Made by a program: the position numbers and the translations under genes
NCBI RefSeq assembly: GCF_007565055.1
Contig: NC_044566.1
Span: 95,278,797 to 95,342,796 of the forward strand
Origin: Rhinopithecus roxellana
Taxonomy: Eukaryota > Chordata > Mammalia > Primates > Cercopithecidae
Direction of reading: 5' to 3'
DNA length: 64,000 bases
Shown here: in pieces, positions 11,587-22,963 of the stretch
Layout: the number at the start of each line of letters is the position of its first letter
Numbering within the stretch: the first letter of the stretch is position 1
The notes under the pieces: model-generated
Seen by the model: only the letters and a program-made list of their open reading frames with translations
What the model was told of the DNA's origin: nothing
Database searches by the model: none

Positions 11587-12089
11587 ACATGTCTAGCTGG
11601 CATTTGGGACTATCAATGGAAGTTTGTTCTTTCTACACACTTCAAATATTTCTGTAAATGATTTCTCTTTCCTCTTAACCCTACTGCCCAATATTGTGTT
11701 TCTTCTTACTCAAATCCATCTGCTCTTGACCTCCCTGAACAGACCCGTTGTCTCTTAGGGCTGGATAATGGGCTCTAGTGGAATTCAGACACAGCAGGAG
11801 GTCAAGCCTGGGTTAGTCAAGGTCAAACTTGGACAGGGTAGTGATCTAGAAGTGACTAAGTAGCAGGAAGGCAGTAGTGAAGGTGAGTGTGGTTGCAAAG
11901 CCAAACGGGTCACACAGGGGCTGGTGTGCGGTCACAGTATATTTTCATTAGCCCACAAAGCAAGGAGTAAAAGTCATGTGGGTAGGCAGGAGTCAGGTGC
12001 AACAAACACACTTATAACAAATACGATAGTGCAGGAGGTCAGGCACCAGCTGGGAAAGGCAGACAGTGTTGTAATCCCTCCCCATTAAA
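11587..12089. other. Single-copy DNA, nothing recognised
   Basis: About 500 bases between the LTR and the nested L1/Alu-monomer insertion. No repeat, exon or RNA gene seen. Confidence 0.5.
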
Positions 12090-12334
12090 CCTATAAATAT
12101 TTTATTTATTTATTTTTGCTACTTTTTTATATTATACTTTAAGTTCTAGGGTACATGTGCACAACGTGCAGGTTTGTTACATATGCATACATGTGTGATG
12201 TTGGTGTGCTGCACCCATTAACTCGTCATTTACATTAGGTATATCTCCTAATGCTTTCCCTCCCTGCTCCTCCCACTCCACAACAGACCCCAGTGTGTGA
12301 TGTTCCCCACCCTGTGTCCAAGTGTTCTCATTGT

Positions 12335-15300
12335 TCAGTTCCCACCTATGAGTGAGAACATGCGGTGTTTGGTTTTCTGTCCTTGCGATAGTTTGCTGAG
12401 AATAATGGTTTCCAGCTTCATCCATGTCACTACAAAGGACATGAACTCATCCTTTTTTATGGTTGCATAGTATTCCATCATGTATATGTGCCACATTTTC
12501 TTAATCCAGTCTATCATTGATGGACATTTGGGTTGGTTCCAAGTCTTCGCTATTGTGAATGGTGACACGATAAACATGTGTGCATGTGTCTTTATAGCAG
12601 CATGATTTATAATCCTTTGAGTATATACCCAGTAATGGGATGATTGGGTCAAATGGTATTTCTAGTTCTGGATCCTTGAGGAATCGCCACACTGTCTTCC
12701 ACAATGGTTGAACTAGTTTACAGTCCCACCACCACTGTAAAAGTGTTCCTATTTTTCCACATCCTCTCCAGCGCCTGTTGGTTCCTGACTTTTTAATGAT
12801 CGCCATTCTAACTGGTGTGAGATGGTATCTCATTGTGGTTTTGATTTCCATTTCTTTGATGACCAGTGATGCTGAGCATTGTTTCATGTGTCTGTTGGCT
12901 GCATAAATGTTTTCTTTTGAGAAGTGTGTGTTTATATCCTTCACCCACTTTTTGATAGGGTTGTTTGATTTTTTCTTGTAAATTTGTTTAAGTTATTTGT
13001 AGATTCTGGATATTAGCCCTTTGTCAGATGGGTAGATTGTAAAAATTTTCTCCCATTCTGCAGGTTGCCTGTTCACTCTGATGGTAGTTTCTTTTGCTGT
13101 GCAGAAGCTCTTTAGTTTAATTAGATCCTATTTGTCTATTTTGGCTTTTGTTGACATTGCTTTTGGTGTTTTAGTCATGAAGTCCTTGCCCATGCCTATG
13201 TCCTGAATGGTATTTCCTAGGTTTTCTTCTAGGGTTTTTATGGTTTTAGGTCTAACATTTAAGTCTTTAATCCATCTTGAATTAATTTTTATATAAGGTG
13301 TAAGGAAGGGATCCAGTTTCAGCTTTCTACATATGGCTAGCCAGTTTTCCCAGCACCATGTATTAAATAGGGAATCCTTTCCCCATTTCTTGTTTTTGTC
13401 AGGTTTGTCAAAGATCAGATGGTTGTAGATGTGTGGTGTTATTTCTGAGGGCTCTGTTCTGTTCCATTGGTCTATATCTCTGTTTTGGTAGCAGTACCAT
13501 GCTGTTTTGGTTACTGTAGCCTTGTAGTGTAGTTTGAAGTTAGGTAGCGTGATGCCTCCAGCTTTGTTCTTTTGGCTTAGGATTGTCTTGGCAATGCGGG
13601 GTCTTTTTTGGTTCCATATGAACTATGAAGTAATTTTTTCCAATTCTGTGAAGAAAGTCATTGGTAGCTTGATGGGGATGGCATTGAATCTATAAATTAC
13701 CTTGGGCAGTATGGCCGTTTTCACGATATTGATGGTTCCTATCCATGAGGATGGAATGTTCTTCCATTTGTTTGTGTCCTCTTTTATTTCATTGAGCAGT
13801 GGTTTGTAGTTCTCCTTGAAGAGGTCCTTCACATCCCTAAGTTGGATTCTTAGGTATTTTATTCTCTTTGAAGCAATTGTGAATGGGAGTTCACTCATGA
13901 TTTGGCTCTCTGTTTGTCTATTATTGGTGTATAGGAATGCTTGTGATTTTTGCACATTGATTTTGTAACCTGAGACTTTGCTGAAGTTGCTTATCAGCTT
14001 AAGGAGCTTTTGGGTGGAGATGATGGGGTTTTCTAAATATACAATCATGTCATCTGCAAACAGGGACAATTTGACTTCCTCTTCTCCTAACTGAATACCC
14101 TTTATTTCTTTCTCCTGCCTGATTGCCCTGGCCAGAACTTCCAACACTGTGTTGCATAGGAATGGTGAGAGAGGGCATCCCTGTCTTGTGCCAGTTTTCA
14201 AAGGGAATGCTTCCAGTTTTTGCCCATTCAGTATGATACTGGCTGTGGGTTTGTCATAAGTAGCTCTTATTATTTTGAGATACGTCCCATCAATACCTAG
14301 TTTATTTGGAGTTTTTAGCATGAAGGGCTGTTGAATTTTGTCAAAGGCCTTTTCTGCATCTATTGAGATAATCATGTGGTTTTTGTCTCTAGTTCTGTTT
14401 ATATGCTGGATTACGTTTATTGATTTGTGTATGTTGAACCAGCCTTGCATCCCAGGGATAAAGCTCACTTGATCGTGGTGGATAAGCTTTTTGATGTGCT
14501 GCTGGATTCGGTTTGCCAGTATATTACTGAGGATTTTTGCATCGGTGTTCATCAGGGTTATTGGTCTAAAATTCTCTTTTTGTGTTGTGCCTCTGCCAGG
14601 CTTTGGTATCAGGATGATGTTGGCCTCATAAAATGAGTTAGGGAGGATTCCCTCTTTTTCTATTGATTGGAATCGTTTCAGAAGGAATGGTACCAGCTCC
14701 TCCTTGTACCTCTGGTAGAATTCAGCTGTGAATCCATCTGGTCCTGGACTTTTTTTGGTTGGTAGGCTATTAATTATGGCCTCAATTTCAGAGCCTGCTA
14801 TTGGTCTATTCAGGGATTCAACTTCTTCCTGGTTTAGTCTTGGGAGAGTGTATGTGTCCAGGAATTTATCCATTTCTTCTAGGTTTTCTAGTTTATTTTT
14901 GTAGAGGTATTTATGGTATTCTCTGATGGTAGTTTGTATTTCTGTGAGATAAGTGGTGATATCCCCTTTATCATTTTTTATTGCGTCTATTTGATTCTTC
15001 TCTCTTTTCTTCTTTATTAGTCTTGCTAGTGGTCTATCAATTTTGTTGATCTTTTCAAAAAACTAGCTCTTGGATTCATTGATTTTTTTGGAAGGGTTTT
15101 TTGGTGTCTCTATCTCCTTCAATTCTGCTCTGATCTTAGTTATTTCTTGCCTTCTGCTAGCTTTTGAATGTGTTTGCTCTTGCTTCTCTAGTTCTTTTAA
15201 TTGTGATGTTAGAGTGTCAATTTTAGATCTTTCCTGCTTTTTCTTGTGGGCATTTAGTGCTATACATTTCCCTCTACACGCTGCTTTAAATGTGTCCCAG

Positions 15301-16177
15301 AGATTCTGGTATGTTGTGTTTTTGTTCTCATTAGTTTCAAAGAACATCTTTACTTCTGCCTTCATTTCGTTATGTATCCAGTAGTAATTCAGGAGCAGAT
15401 TGATAATTCAGGAGTAGTGTTCAGTAATTCAGGAGCAGTTGAGCGGTTTTGAGTGAGTTTCTTAATCCTGAGTTCTAGTTTGATTGCACTGTGGTCTGAG
15501 AGACAGTTTGTTGTGTTTTCTGTTCTTTTACATTTACTGAGGAGTGCTTTACTTCCAACTATGTGGTCCATTTTGGAATAAGTGCGATGTGGTGCTGAGA
15601 AGAATGTATATTCTGTTGATTTGGGGTGGAGAGTTCTGTGGATGTCTATTAGGTCCACTTGGTGCAGAGCTGAATTCAATTCCTGGATATCCTTGTTAAC
15701 TTTCTGTCTCGTTGATCTGTCTAATGTTGACAGTGGGGTGTTAAAGTCTCCCATTATTATTGTGTAGGAGTCTAAGTCCCTTTGTAGGTCTCTAAGGACT
15801 TGCTTTATGAATCTGGGTGATCCTGTATTGGGTGCATATATATTTAAGATCGTTAGCTCTTGTTGAATTGATCCCTTTACCATTATGTAATGGCCTTCTT
15901 TGTCTCTTCTGATCTTTGTTGGTTTAAAGTCTGTTTTATCAGAGACCAGGATTGCAACCCTTGCTTTTTTTTGTTTTCCATTTGCTTGGTAGATCTTCTT
16001 CCACCCCTTTATTTTGAGCCTATGTGTGTCTCTGCATGTGAGATGGGTTTCCTGAATACAGCACACTGATGGTTCTTAACTCTTTATCCAATTTGCCACC
16101 CTGTGTCTTTTAATTGGAGCATTTAGCCCATTTACATTTAAAGTTAATATTGTTATGTGTGAATTTGATCCTGTCAT
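12335..16177 (-). pseudogene. L1 ORF2 relic (endonuclease-reverse transcriptase), broken
   Basis: ORF2p nicks target DNA and reverse transcribes L1 RNA. The start ATG is at 16175-16177. A stop at 16076-16078 (CAA to TAA, around codon 34) ends it at once. Open pieces: endonuclease 15389-16066 (QETHLTCRDTH, GDFNTPLS, SDHSAIKLEL present), linker 15063-15365, and a long RT piece 13623-14873 (416 aa) with intact FADD catalytic motif at 14049-14060. C-terminal pieces lie at 12501-12944 and 12335-12652, with the canonical terminal stop at 12335-12337. A local repeat at 15385-15438 scrambles the end of the endonuclease. The RT core itself is well preserved. Confidence 0.94.
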
Positions 16178-16204
16178 TATGATGCTAGCTGGTTATTTTG
16201 CTTG

Positions 16205-17264
16205 TTAGTTGATGCAGTTTCTTCCTAGCATCAATGGTCTTTGCAATTTGGCATGTTTTTGTAGTGACTTGTACTGGTTGTTCCTTTCCATGTTTAGTGC
16301 TTCCTTCAGGGTCTCTTGTAAGGCAGGCCTTGTGGTGACAAAATCTCTCAGCATTTGCTTGTCCATAAAGGATTTTATTTCTCCTTCATTTATGAAGCTT
16401 AGTTTGGCTGGATATGAAATTCTGGGTTTAAAATTCTTTTCTTTAAGAATGTTGAATGTTGGTCCCCACTCTCTTCTGGCTTGTGGAGTTTCTGCCAACA
16501 GATCTGCTGTTAGTCTGATGGGCTTCCCTTTGTGAGCAACCCGACCTTTCTCTCTGGCTGCCCTTAACATTTTTTCCTTCATTTGAACTTTGGTGAATCT
16601 GACAATTTTGTGTCTTGGAGTTGCTCTTCTCGAGGAATATCTTTGTGGCATTCTCTGTATTTCCTGAATTTGAATGTTGGCCTGCCTTGCTAGGTTGGGG
16701 AAGTTCTCCTGGATAATATCCTGAAGAGTGTTTTCCAACTTGGTTCCATTCTGCCCATCACTTTCAGGTACACCAATCAGACGTAGATTTGGTCTTTTCA
16801 CATATTCTCATATTTCTTGGAGGCTTTGTTCATTTCTTTTAGTCTTTTATCTCTAAACTTCTATTCTCACTTCATTTCATTCATTTGATCTTCAATCACT
16901 GATACTCTTTCTTCCACTTGATTGAATTGGCTACTGAAGCTTGTGTATGCGTCACATAATTCTTGTGCCATGGTTTTCAGCTCCATCAGGTTATTTAAGG
17001 TCTTTTTTACACTGTTTATTCTAGTTAGCCATTCGTGTAATCTTTTTTCAAAGTTTTTAGCTTCCTTGCAATGGGTTCAAACATCCTCCTTTAGCTTGCA
17101 GAAGTTTGTTGTTACCGATGGTCTGAAGCCTTCTTCTCTCAGCTCATCAAAGTCATTCTCTGTCCAGCTTTGTTCCATTGCTGGCAAGGAGCTGCATTCC
17201 TTTGGAGGAGAAGAGGTGCTCTGATTTTAGAATTTTCAGTTTTTCTGCTCTGGTTTCTGCCCAT
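16205..17264 (-). pseudogene. L1 ORF1 relic (RNA-binding chaperone), broken
   Basis: ORF1p is the trimeric nucleic-acid chaperone that coats L1 RNA. The start ATG is at 17262-17264 (MGRNQSRKTENSK). A one-base loss in the Pro/Lys-rich stretch near 17205 shifts the frame. CpG-decay stops are at 17077-17079 and 16867-16869 within the coiled-coil part. The C-terminal half (16205-16801, 198 aa: RRM core with RPNLRLIGVPES, then the CTD with ARREWGPTFNILKEK) is still open. The normal stop is lost (TAA to CAA), adding 13 residues to a stop at 16205-16207. No functional trimer could form because the coiled coil is interrupted. Confidence 0.93.
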
Positions 17265-18274
17265 CTTTGTGGTTTTATCTACCTTTGGTCTTTGATGATG
17301 GTGACGTACAGTTGGGGTTTTGGTGTGGATGTCCTTTCTGTTTGTTAGTTTTCCTTCTAACAGTCAGGACCTTCAGCTGCAGGTCTGTTGGAGTTTGCTG
17401 GAGGTCCACTCCAGACCCTGTTTGCCTGGGTATCACCAGCGGAGGCTGCACAACAGTAAATATTGCAGAACGGCAGATATTGCTGCCTGATCCTTCCTCT
17501 GGAAGCTTCGTCTGAGAGGGGCACCTGGGCGTATGAGGTGTCAGTTGGTGCCTACTGGGAGGTGCCTTCCGGTTAGGCTACTCGGGGGTGAGGGACCCAC
17601 TTGAGGAGGCAGTCTGTCCGTTCTCAGATCTCAAACTCTGTGCTGAGAGAATGACTACTCTCTTCAAAGCTGTCAGACAGAGACGTTTAAATCTGCAGGT
17701 TTCTGCTGCCTTTTGTTCAGCTATGCCCTGCTCCCAGAGGTGGAGTCTACAGAGGCAGGCAGGCCTCCTTGAGCTGTGGTGAGCTGTACCCAGTTCTAGC
17801 TTCCCGGCTACTTTGTTTACCTACTCAAGCCTCAGCAATGGTGGACGCCCCTCCCCCAGCCTCGCTGCCACCTTGCAGTTTGATCTCAGACTGTTGTGCT
17901 AGCAGTGAGCGAGGCTCCGTAGGCGTGGGACCCTCTGAGCCAGGCGCGGGATATAATCTCCTGGTTTGCCATTTGCTGACCATTGGAAAAGCGTACTATT
18001 AGGGTGGGAGTGTCCCTATTTTCCAGGTACCATCTGTCACGGCTTCCCTTGGCTGGGAAAGGGAATTCCCCGACCTCTTGCACTTCCTGGGTGAGGCGAT
18101 GTCACGTCCTTCTTTGGCTCATGCTCCTAGGGCTGCACCACTGTCCCACAAGCCCCAGTGAGATGAACCCGGTACCTCAGTTGGAAATGCAGAAAACACC
18201 CATTTTCTGTGTCGCTCATGCTGGAAACTGTAGACTGGAGCTGTTCCTATTTAGCCATCTTGGAACCTCCTCCC
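17265..18274 (-). promoter_or_regulatory. L1 5'UTR with retained YY1-type site
   Basis: The L1 5'UTR acts as an internal RNA polymerase II promoter. The complement of the YY1 core AAGATGGC is intact at 18254-18261, a few bases inside the element start, where YY1 is known to set transcription start in L1. The region also holds the segment where L1 antisense promoter activity is normally mapped. Whether either promoter is active cannot be seen from sequence, and CpG sites are decayed in several places. Confidence 0.7.
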
Positions 18275-18289
18275 TTATTTATTTATTTA

Positions 18290-18437
18290 TTGAGACAGAG
18301 TCTTGCTCTGTCACCCAGGCTGGAGTGCAGTGGTGTGATCCTGGCTCACTGCAGCTTCTACCTCCTAGGTTCAAGTGATTCTCCTGCCTCAGCCTTCTGA
18401 GTAGCTGGGACCACAGGCATGCACCACCATGCCTGGG
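18290..18437 (-). mobile_element. Free right Alu monomer (FRAM-like), split from its tail by the L1
   Basis: Only a right-arm Alu monomer is present, ending at 'gcaccaccatgcctgggc' instead of continuing into an A-rich linker and left arm. Its tail is (TTTA)n, one part of which lies at 12104-12115 and the other at 18275-18289, on either side of the L1. Its own target-site duplication is 'cctataaatatttt' (12090-12103) and 'cctatatatttttaa' (18438-18452). The monomer therefore inserted first and the L1 later landed in its tail. A 5'-truncated Alu is the alternative reading. Confidence 0.8.
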
Positions 18438-18464
18438 CCTATATATTTTTAATATGACTATATG

Positions 18465-18680
18465 TCAGGTGCTGTATTAGTCAGCTTTTTCTATGTAACA
18501 ACCAACCACAAAATTTCAGTGCCATATGACAGAAATCATTTATTTTCTGCTTATAAGTTTCAGTCTGTGAGTCAAGTTCAGGACTGCTCCATGCTTCTCA
18601 TTCTAGGGCTCAGGCTGGAGAATCAATGGCTCCTAGGAGTTTATTCTTCTAATATAGGAGTTTGGAAGTACAAGAGGGCC
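18465..18680. repeat. Ancient interspersed repeat, family not assigned
   Basis: Begins 'tgtattagtcagctttttc' and continues with words resembling a repeat also seen at 41845-42335 and 59085-59221 ('gtaacaa-ccacaaaa', 'tgtgagtcaagttcag'). Strongly diverged. I cannot name it with confidence. Confidence 0.4.
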
Positions 18681-18729
18681 AGGCCAATCTGTGCAAGCTA
18701 TCAAAAAGGAAAAAGATAAGACACACAGA

Positions 18730-19170
18730 GTAAGGGCTGTGCAGATTTTCACAGGTTGCCACTTTCAATGAGGGGATCGTTAAACCTCATTGGGAAGGTG
18801 GGTTTTGAGCAGCCTTAAGGCAGTCGAAGGGTTCAGCCATGAGGATAACAGGGGGAAGCATGCTTCAGACAGAGAGAATAGCTAGTGCAAAGGCCCTGGG
18901 GTGATAACACCAAGGAGTGTTTAAAGAACAGTGAGGGAACCTATGTAGTTAGGGTCACCTGAGTGAGCAGAAGTAGGGAAAGTGAAGACAGAGATGATGA
19001 GGTCAAGCTGTATAAGGCCTGGAGGGCCATTGTGAGGACTTTGGCTCTTATTCTGACTCACATGGGAGCCACTGGAGGTCTTTGAGGGAGGAGTGATGTG
19101 ATCTGACCTACGCTTTTGTAAGGTTTCCTCTAGCTGCTCTGTTGTGAATAGACTATAGGGATGCCATAGA
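18730..19170. repeat. Ancient interspersed repeat, family not assigned
   Basis: Phrases 'gtgcaaaggccctggg', 'ggccattgtgaggactttgg', 'gggagccactggaggtc' and 'agtgatgtgatctgacct' belong to an abundant mammal-wide repeat that I recognise but cannot name. No coding capacity. Confidence 0.5.
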
Positions 19171-20227
19171 CGGAGGCAAGCACGCCAGTTAGGAGGATAA
19201 TGCCTTTCAGTAAGATGGCACAGTTTAGTAGGAATATGGTATGAGCCACAAAATGGCTCTGCATAGGTAAGTTTAAATTTTTCAGTAGCCATATTAGGAA
19301 AAGTAAAAAGGAACAGGTGAAATTAATTATAATAATATATTTTGATTGACTCAGTGTATCCACAACTTATTTCTACATATAATCACTATAAAACAATTAT
19401 TATTGAGACAGTTTGTTTTTTTATACTAAATGTTGGAAATTCAGTGTGTATTTTATACTTTGAAGGCATCCCAGTTTTCACCAACAATATTTCAAGTGCT
19501 CAGTAGCTGCATGGGTCTAGTGGCTACTGTATTCAAGAAGGCAGAGCTAAAGAAGTCATCACGCATGTTGAAATCACTGAGTCTAGCCTTCTTTTCACCT
19601 ACTTTCAAATGTTTTGTTAAATACCAGTGGATTATGAGACAGCTGGAAAGAGTGAAGTCTAAACTCCCTATAGGCATAAAGAAAGGATTTGAAACTGGGT
19701 TGTAAAAATTCAGAAATCCAGTGTATTATGAAAAAGTTTTCCCTTTGATGGTAAAATACTATGAACATCTTTTCTTACAATAAACAAGTGGCAGTCTTGA
19801 GTGTGTACCTATGATAATTATTTTCTAAAAGAAGCATGCTTGTTAGTGAGTAAAAAATTTTTATTCTGCAGCAATTAGACAGATACATCCTTTTATCAGG
19901 AAATCTACATCCAGGAAATCTACATCCAGACATAATCCTCAGCAGGTGGCTGATTGTTGCAAATGTGCAATGACTAGATGTCCTATCCTTGTAAAATTTG
20001 ACATTTGAACAGGTGAACATTTATTATCCCTAGGTACAAACATTTGCGATCCAGTAATACTTTTTTTTTTTTTAAATTAAGGAAAAGTATGTACTGATGC
20101 TTGTGTGTGTGTGTGTGTATGTTTCATGTAGTATGCAGAAGGGTTAGAATTTAAAAGGAAGTAGACTAACATTTGGTAGTCACATGTAATTTGTGTCATT
20201 ATGCCTTCAGATTGTGGACTTCTTAGA
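19171..20227. other. Single-copy DNA with a short (TG)n
   Basis: No gene or repeat recognised except a (TG)8-9 microsatellite at 20102-20118 and an imperfect tandem pair 'aggaaatctacatcc' near 19899-19928. Confidence 0.5.
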
Positions 20228-20412
20228 GGTAGTATGAGAAGTGGAAAATGCATAGGATTTGGGGTCAGACACCAGTTAGATTTTGGCTTTCAACCTCAGT
20301 TTCTTTTTTGGTCAAATGGAGGTAAAAACATTTTCTTCATAGAGTTCTTATGAACATTGAATTAAATACTGAACATCAACAGCCTAATACAATTCCTGGC
20401 ACATAGTACTGT
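20228..20412 (+). repeat. MIR SINE fragment
   Basis: Order and wording of a MIR element: 'ggatttggggtcagacacc', 'cctcagtttctttttt', 'atagagttcttatgaacat', then 'ttcctggcacatagtac'. About 25-30 percent diverged, typical of this old tRNA-derived SINE. Confidence 0.75.
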
Positions 20413-20794
20413 AATGCACGGTACCATTCTTAGAAATGAGATTCACATTCCTGAGGGAAAATGGTAAATGCACTTTACTATGAAGTAGATTTGCTTTATA
20501 TCAGGGCAATGTGTTTGCAATGCAGCAGTTGCCCAAAGGGTTGTGTTCTAAAGTATTTTAAACCCTAATGAAAAGGTATATGAAGGTAGCTTTATGGCAA
20601 AGTGTATGGAAAACACATAAGAACTGCATCTTTCACCTTCCTTCTAAGGGAGATAGATAAAGGCTAGAATGGAAAATACAGGCTGGAGGCAGAAATCTGT
20701 TAAGTAAATTGAGACAGAGCCATGATTTTTACTCTCATTGTTGCTAGAGAGAAGTCAGCTGTCAGTCTCACGATGCTTTCTTTACAGACAGCTG

Positions 20795-21480
20795 TTTTAA
20801 ATATATTTCTATTTGCTTGATTTTCTGCAGTTTCATAATGACATACCTAGGTTTGGTTTTCTTTTTATTTATTTAACTTGGGATTCCTTAGACTTCTGAA
20901 ATCTGTGGTTTGGTGTCTTAAGTCAGTTTTGAAAATTCATCAGCCTTTGTCTCTTTGAATGTTTCCTGTATTCCAGTCTCCCACAAAGCCACTCAAGCAA
21001 ACAATCATGTTTGCCTGTATTGGCAAACACTTTTTAGAGCAAAAGTGGCTTTCATGTTAGTATAGCTCTCTGGGTTTGTAACTTTCATTTGCCTTTAGCT
21101 CAGTAATTCCTTTTTATCTGCTTCTCTTGGTTGCAGTTAAGAAGATATGTTAAAGTATTTTACCAGCATTTTTTGTTGTTTTCTTTGGGGAAAATTTGAA
21201 TAAACTAACTCGTTGTTACCAGAAAATAAAAATTCAAAAACATTGAAATCTTACTCCATGTGGACTTAATTTTGGGGTACAGAGTGAAGAGGTAGGAATC
21301 TAACTTTTCCCAAATGTTTGGTCAATTTTCTCATTATATTTTGAAGAGTACATAATTTTCCCATCAATTCAGGAAGGTAGCCACATGCCACCTTTTTAAT
21401 ATAACAAAATCCCAATTATTTGGAAGTTTCTGATCTGTTAAATCTGTTTGATTGATTTAATTTAATTAAGCCAGTTACAT
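20795..21480 (-). mobile_element. Very old L1M fragments
   Basis: 20815-20985 resembles the complement of an L1M segment ('tttctgcagtttcataatga', 'gacatacctaggtttgg'). 21260-21480 resembles old ORF2 DNA ('aagaggtaggaatctaac', 'aatgccacctttttaat'-like wording). Both are strongly diverged, and the part between is not assignable. Confidence 0.45.
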
Positions 21481-21837
21481 CCTTCTTTAATTGCTATAGT
21501 TTCCTACTGTATTTACATATCTCCTAATGCAAATTTACTCTCATTATTCTTCTTTATGGGGACATATAGTTCTTAGTACATTTTACTCATTGACATTCAT
21601 TCTACTCATGTATGTATGTAAGATTCATGGTTTATTTTGCTAGATTCTGGGGATATGAAGAAGTTTAACACAAAATACCACCTTGGGTGGACTTTGACTC
21701 CTAAGTAGAAAAGACATATTGTCAGGAGAAATAAAGAACTAAGTGAGTTAAATGACAGCAGAATAATAAAAGGCAAGATGTGGCATGAGTCAATGACTGC
21801 TTTTCAAAGCACTAAGTGCTACAAGTTGAAAACACCT

Positions 21838-22051
21838 CTTACATGGCAGCAGGCAAGAGAGAGTATGTGCAGAGGAACTCTCCTTTATAAAACCATCAAA
21901 TCTCATGAGACTTATTCACTACCATGAGAACACCAAGGGAAAAACCCACCCCTATGATTCAGTTACCTCCCACCAGGTCCCACCATGACAGGTGGGGATT
22001 ATTACAATTCAAGATAAGATTTGGGTGGGGACACAGAACAAAACCGTATCA
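21838..22051 (-). mobile_element. MST/THE1-like MaLR LTR fragment
   Basis: Complement of a MaLR LTR: 'acatggcagcaggcaagag', 'tataaaaccatcaaatctca', 'attcactaccatgagaaca', ending 'aaaaccgtatca'. Only the 5' half of the LTR (in its own orientation) is present. It abuts the unassigned LTR at 22062. Confidence 0.8.
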
Positions 22052-22061
22052 TCCACTCAGC

Positions 22062-22520
22062 CACATAAGAATGAGTCTTGTGCCTGGAACACTTCGCTCT
22101 TAAGATACAAAGATTTTCACAGCCTGTGCTGGGCTGTCACCTTGTGTGGGAATATCTTTCCCTGTTTCAGACTCAGCATGCACCCCCTTGTTCTGCTGGT
22201 GTGTACGTCATGTGGACAACCCCACTGTTATACCTGTGCCTCGTGGGGAGGGGTTGGGGTCCTTCTGCTAAAGCACAAGATGAGTGTGTGCCATGGCCCT
22301 GTGCCACCTGCTGGGAGGAACCCACTGGTTTTGGGGCACCAACGCTCTCTACTGAAGCTGATCTTGCTTCGGCTCTTTCCTACGTGAGGAATGCCTTGTT
22401 TCATCTAGTTAGTGCCAGGTCGCATTATGTTTTCCTTGGTGACTGATCTGAAGGGGCAGTGGGCGGAAGTGCTTGGACTTCTACTCCTGGTGACAGGCAA
22501 CAGATGCCACTTGCTCAACA
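22062..22520 (+). mobile_element. Solo LTR of an unassigned ERV family (copy A)
   Basis: Aligns end to end with the minus-strand LTR at 54921-55425: shared words include 'ttcacagcctgtgctg', 'aatatctttccct', 'ggtccttctgct' and 'ggcagtgggc(g/a)gaagtgct'. The shared end '...gcaacagat' to '(t/c)(t/g)tgcttgaca/ctcaaca' fixes the right border at 22520. The left end is eroded where it meets the MaLR fragment. No internal ERV sequence follows. I cannot name the family. Confidence 0.75.
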
Positions 22521-22660
22521 GATATGGTGAAAGCTGACTTTTATGGTTGTATTCAAAGGGACACAGACCAGAAAATGGTGTGAACGCAACTAGATAGGAG
22601 GTTAGGAGTGACAGTGGGTGACCTTGGACGTGCAAGGAGATTTAAAGTTTTTCAAATACT

Positions 22661-22948
22661 TTTTTTTTTTTTTTTGGGGGGGGGGACAGAGTCTTGCTCC
22701 GTCACCCAGGCTGGAGTGCAGTGGCTCAATCTTGGCTCACTGCAACCTCTGCCTCCCACGTTCAAGCAATTTTCCTGCCTCAGCCTCCCGAGTAGCTGGG
22801 ACAACAGGCATCTGCCACCATGCCCAGCTAATTTTTGTATTTTTACCGTGTTGGCCAGGCTGGTCTCGAACTCCTGACGTCAGGTGATCCGCCTGCCTTG
22901 GCCTCCCAAATTGCTGGGATTACAGGCATGAGCCACTACGCCTGGCCT
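22661..22948 (-). mobile_element. AluS-type SINE with T17-G10 head
   Basis: Minus-strand Alu dimer. Target-site duplication 'agtttttcaaa(t/g)act' at 22646-22660 and 22949-22963. The T run is followed by ten G (22676-22685) in place of the usual junction with the right arm. About 18 bases are missing before 'accgtgttggccaggc'. Confidence 0.92.
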
Positions 22949-22963
22949 AGTTTTTCAAAGACT

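Larger units (their letters stand above)
12116..18274 (-). mobile_element. Near-full-length LINE-1 (L1PA-type)
   Basis: A 6.16-kb L1 on the minus strand with all parts in order: 5' terminus (complement of 'gggaggaggttccaagatgg' at 18274), 5'UTR to 17265, ORF1 17264-16205, ORF2 16177-12335, 3'UTR and T-rich tail complement at about 12116-12130. Length equals that of a complete primate L1. It is flanked by 'ttatttatttattt'-like copies (12101-12115 and 18275-18289), but these also belong to the A-tail of the Alu monomer it entered. Both open frames are broken, so it cannot move itself. It is closely related to the truncated copy at 1076-4856. Confidence 0.96.

Noticed and set aside
17267..18378. 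Several plus-strand frames across the L1 5'UTR
   Set aside because: They lie on the strand opposite to L1, in its CpG-rich leader, and differ in phase. The 131-codon one runs on into an Alu monomer.
20102..20118. (TG)n as a regulatory Z-DNA element
   Set aside because: Only eight to nine units, a common microsatellite, with no promoter nearby.
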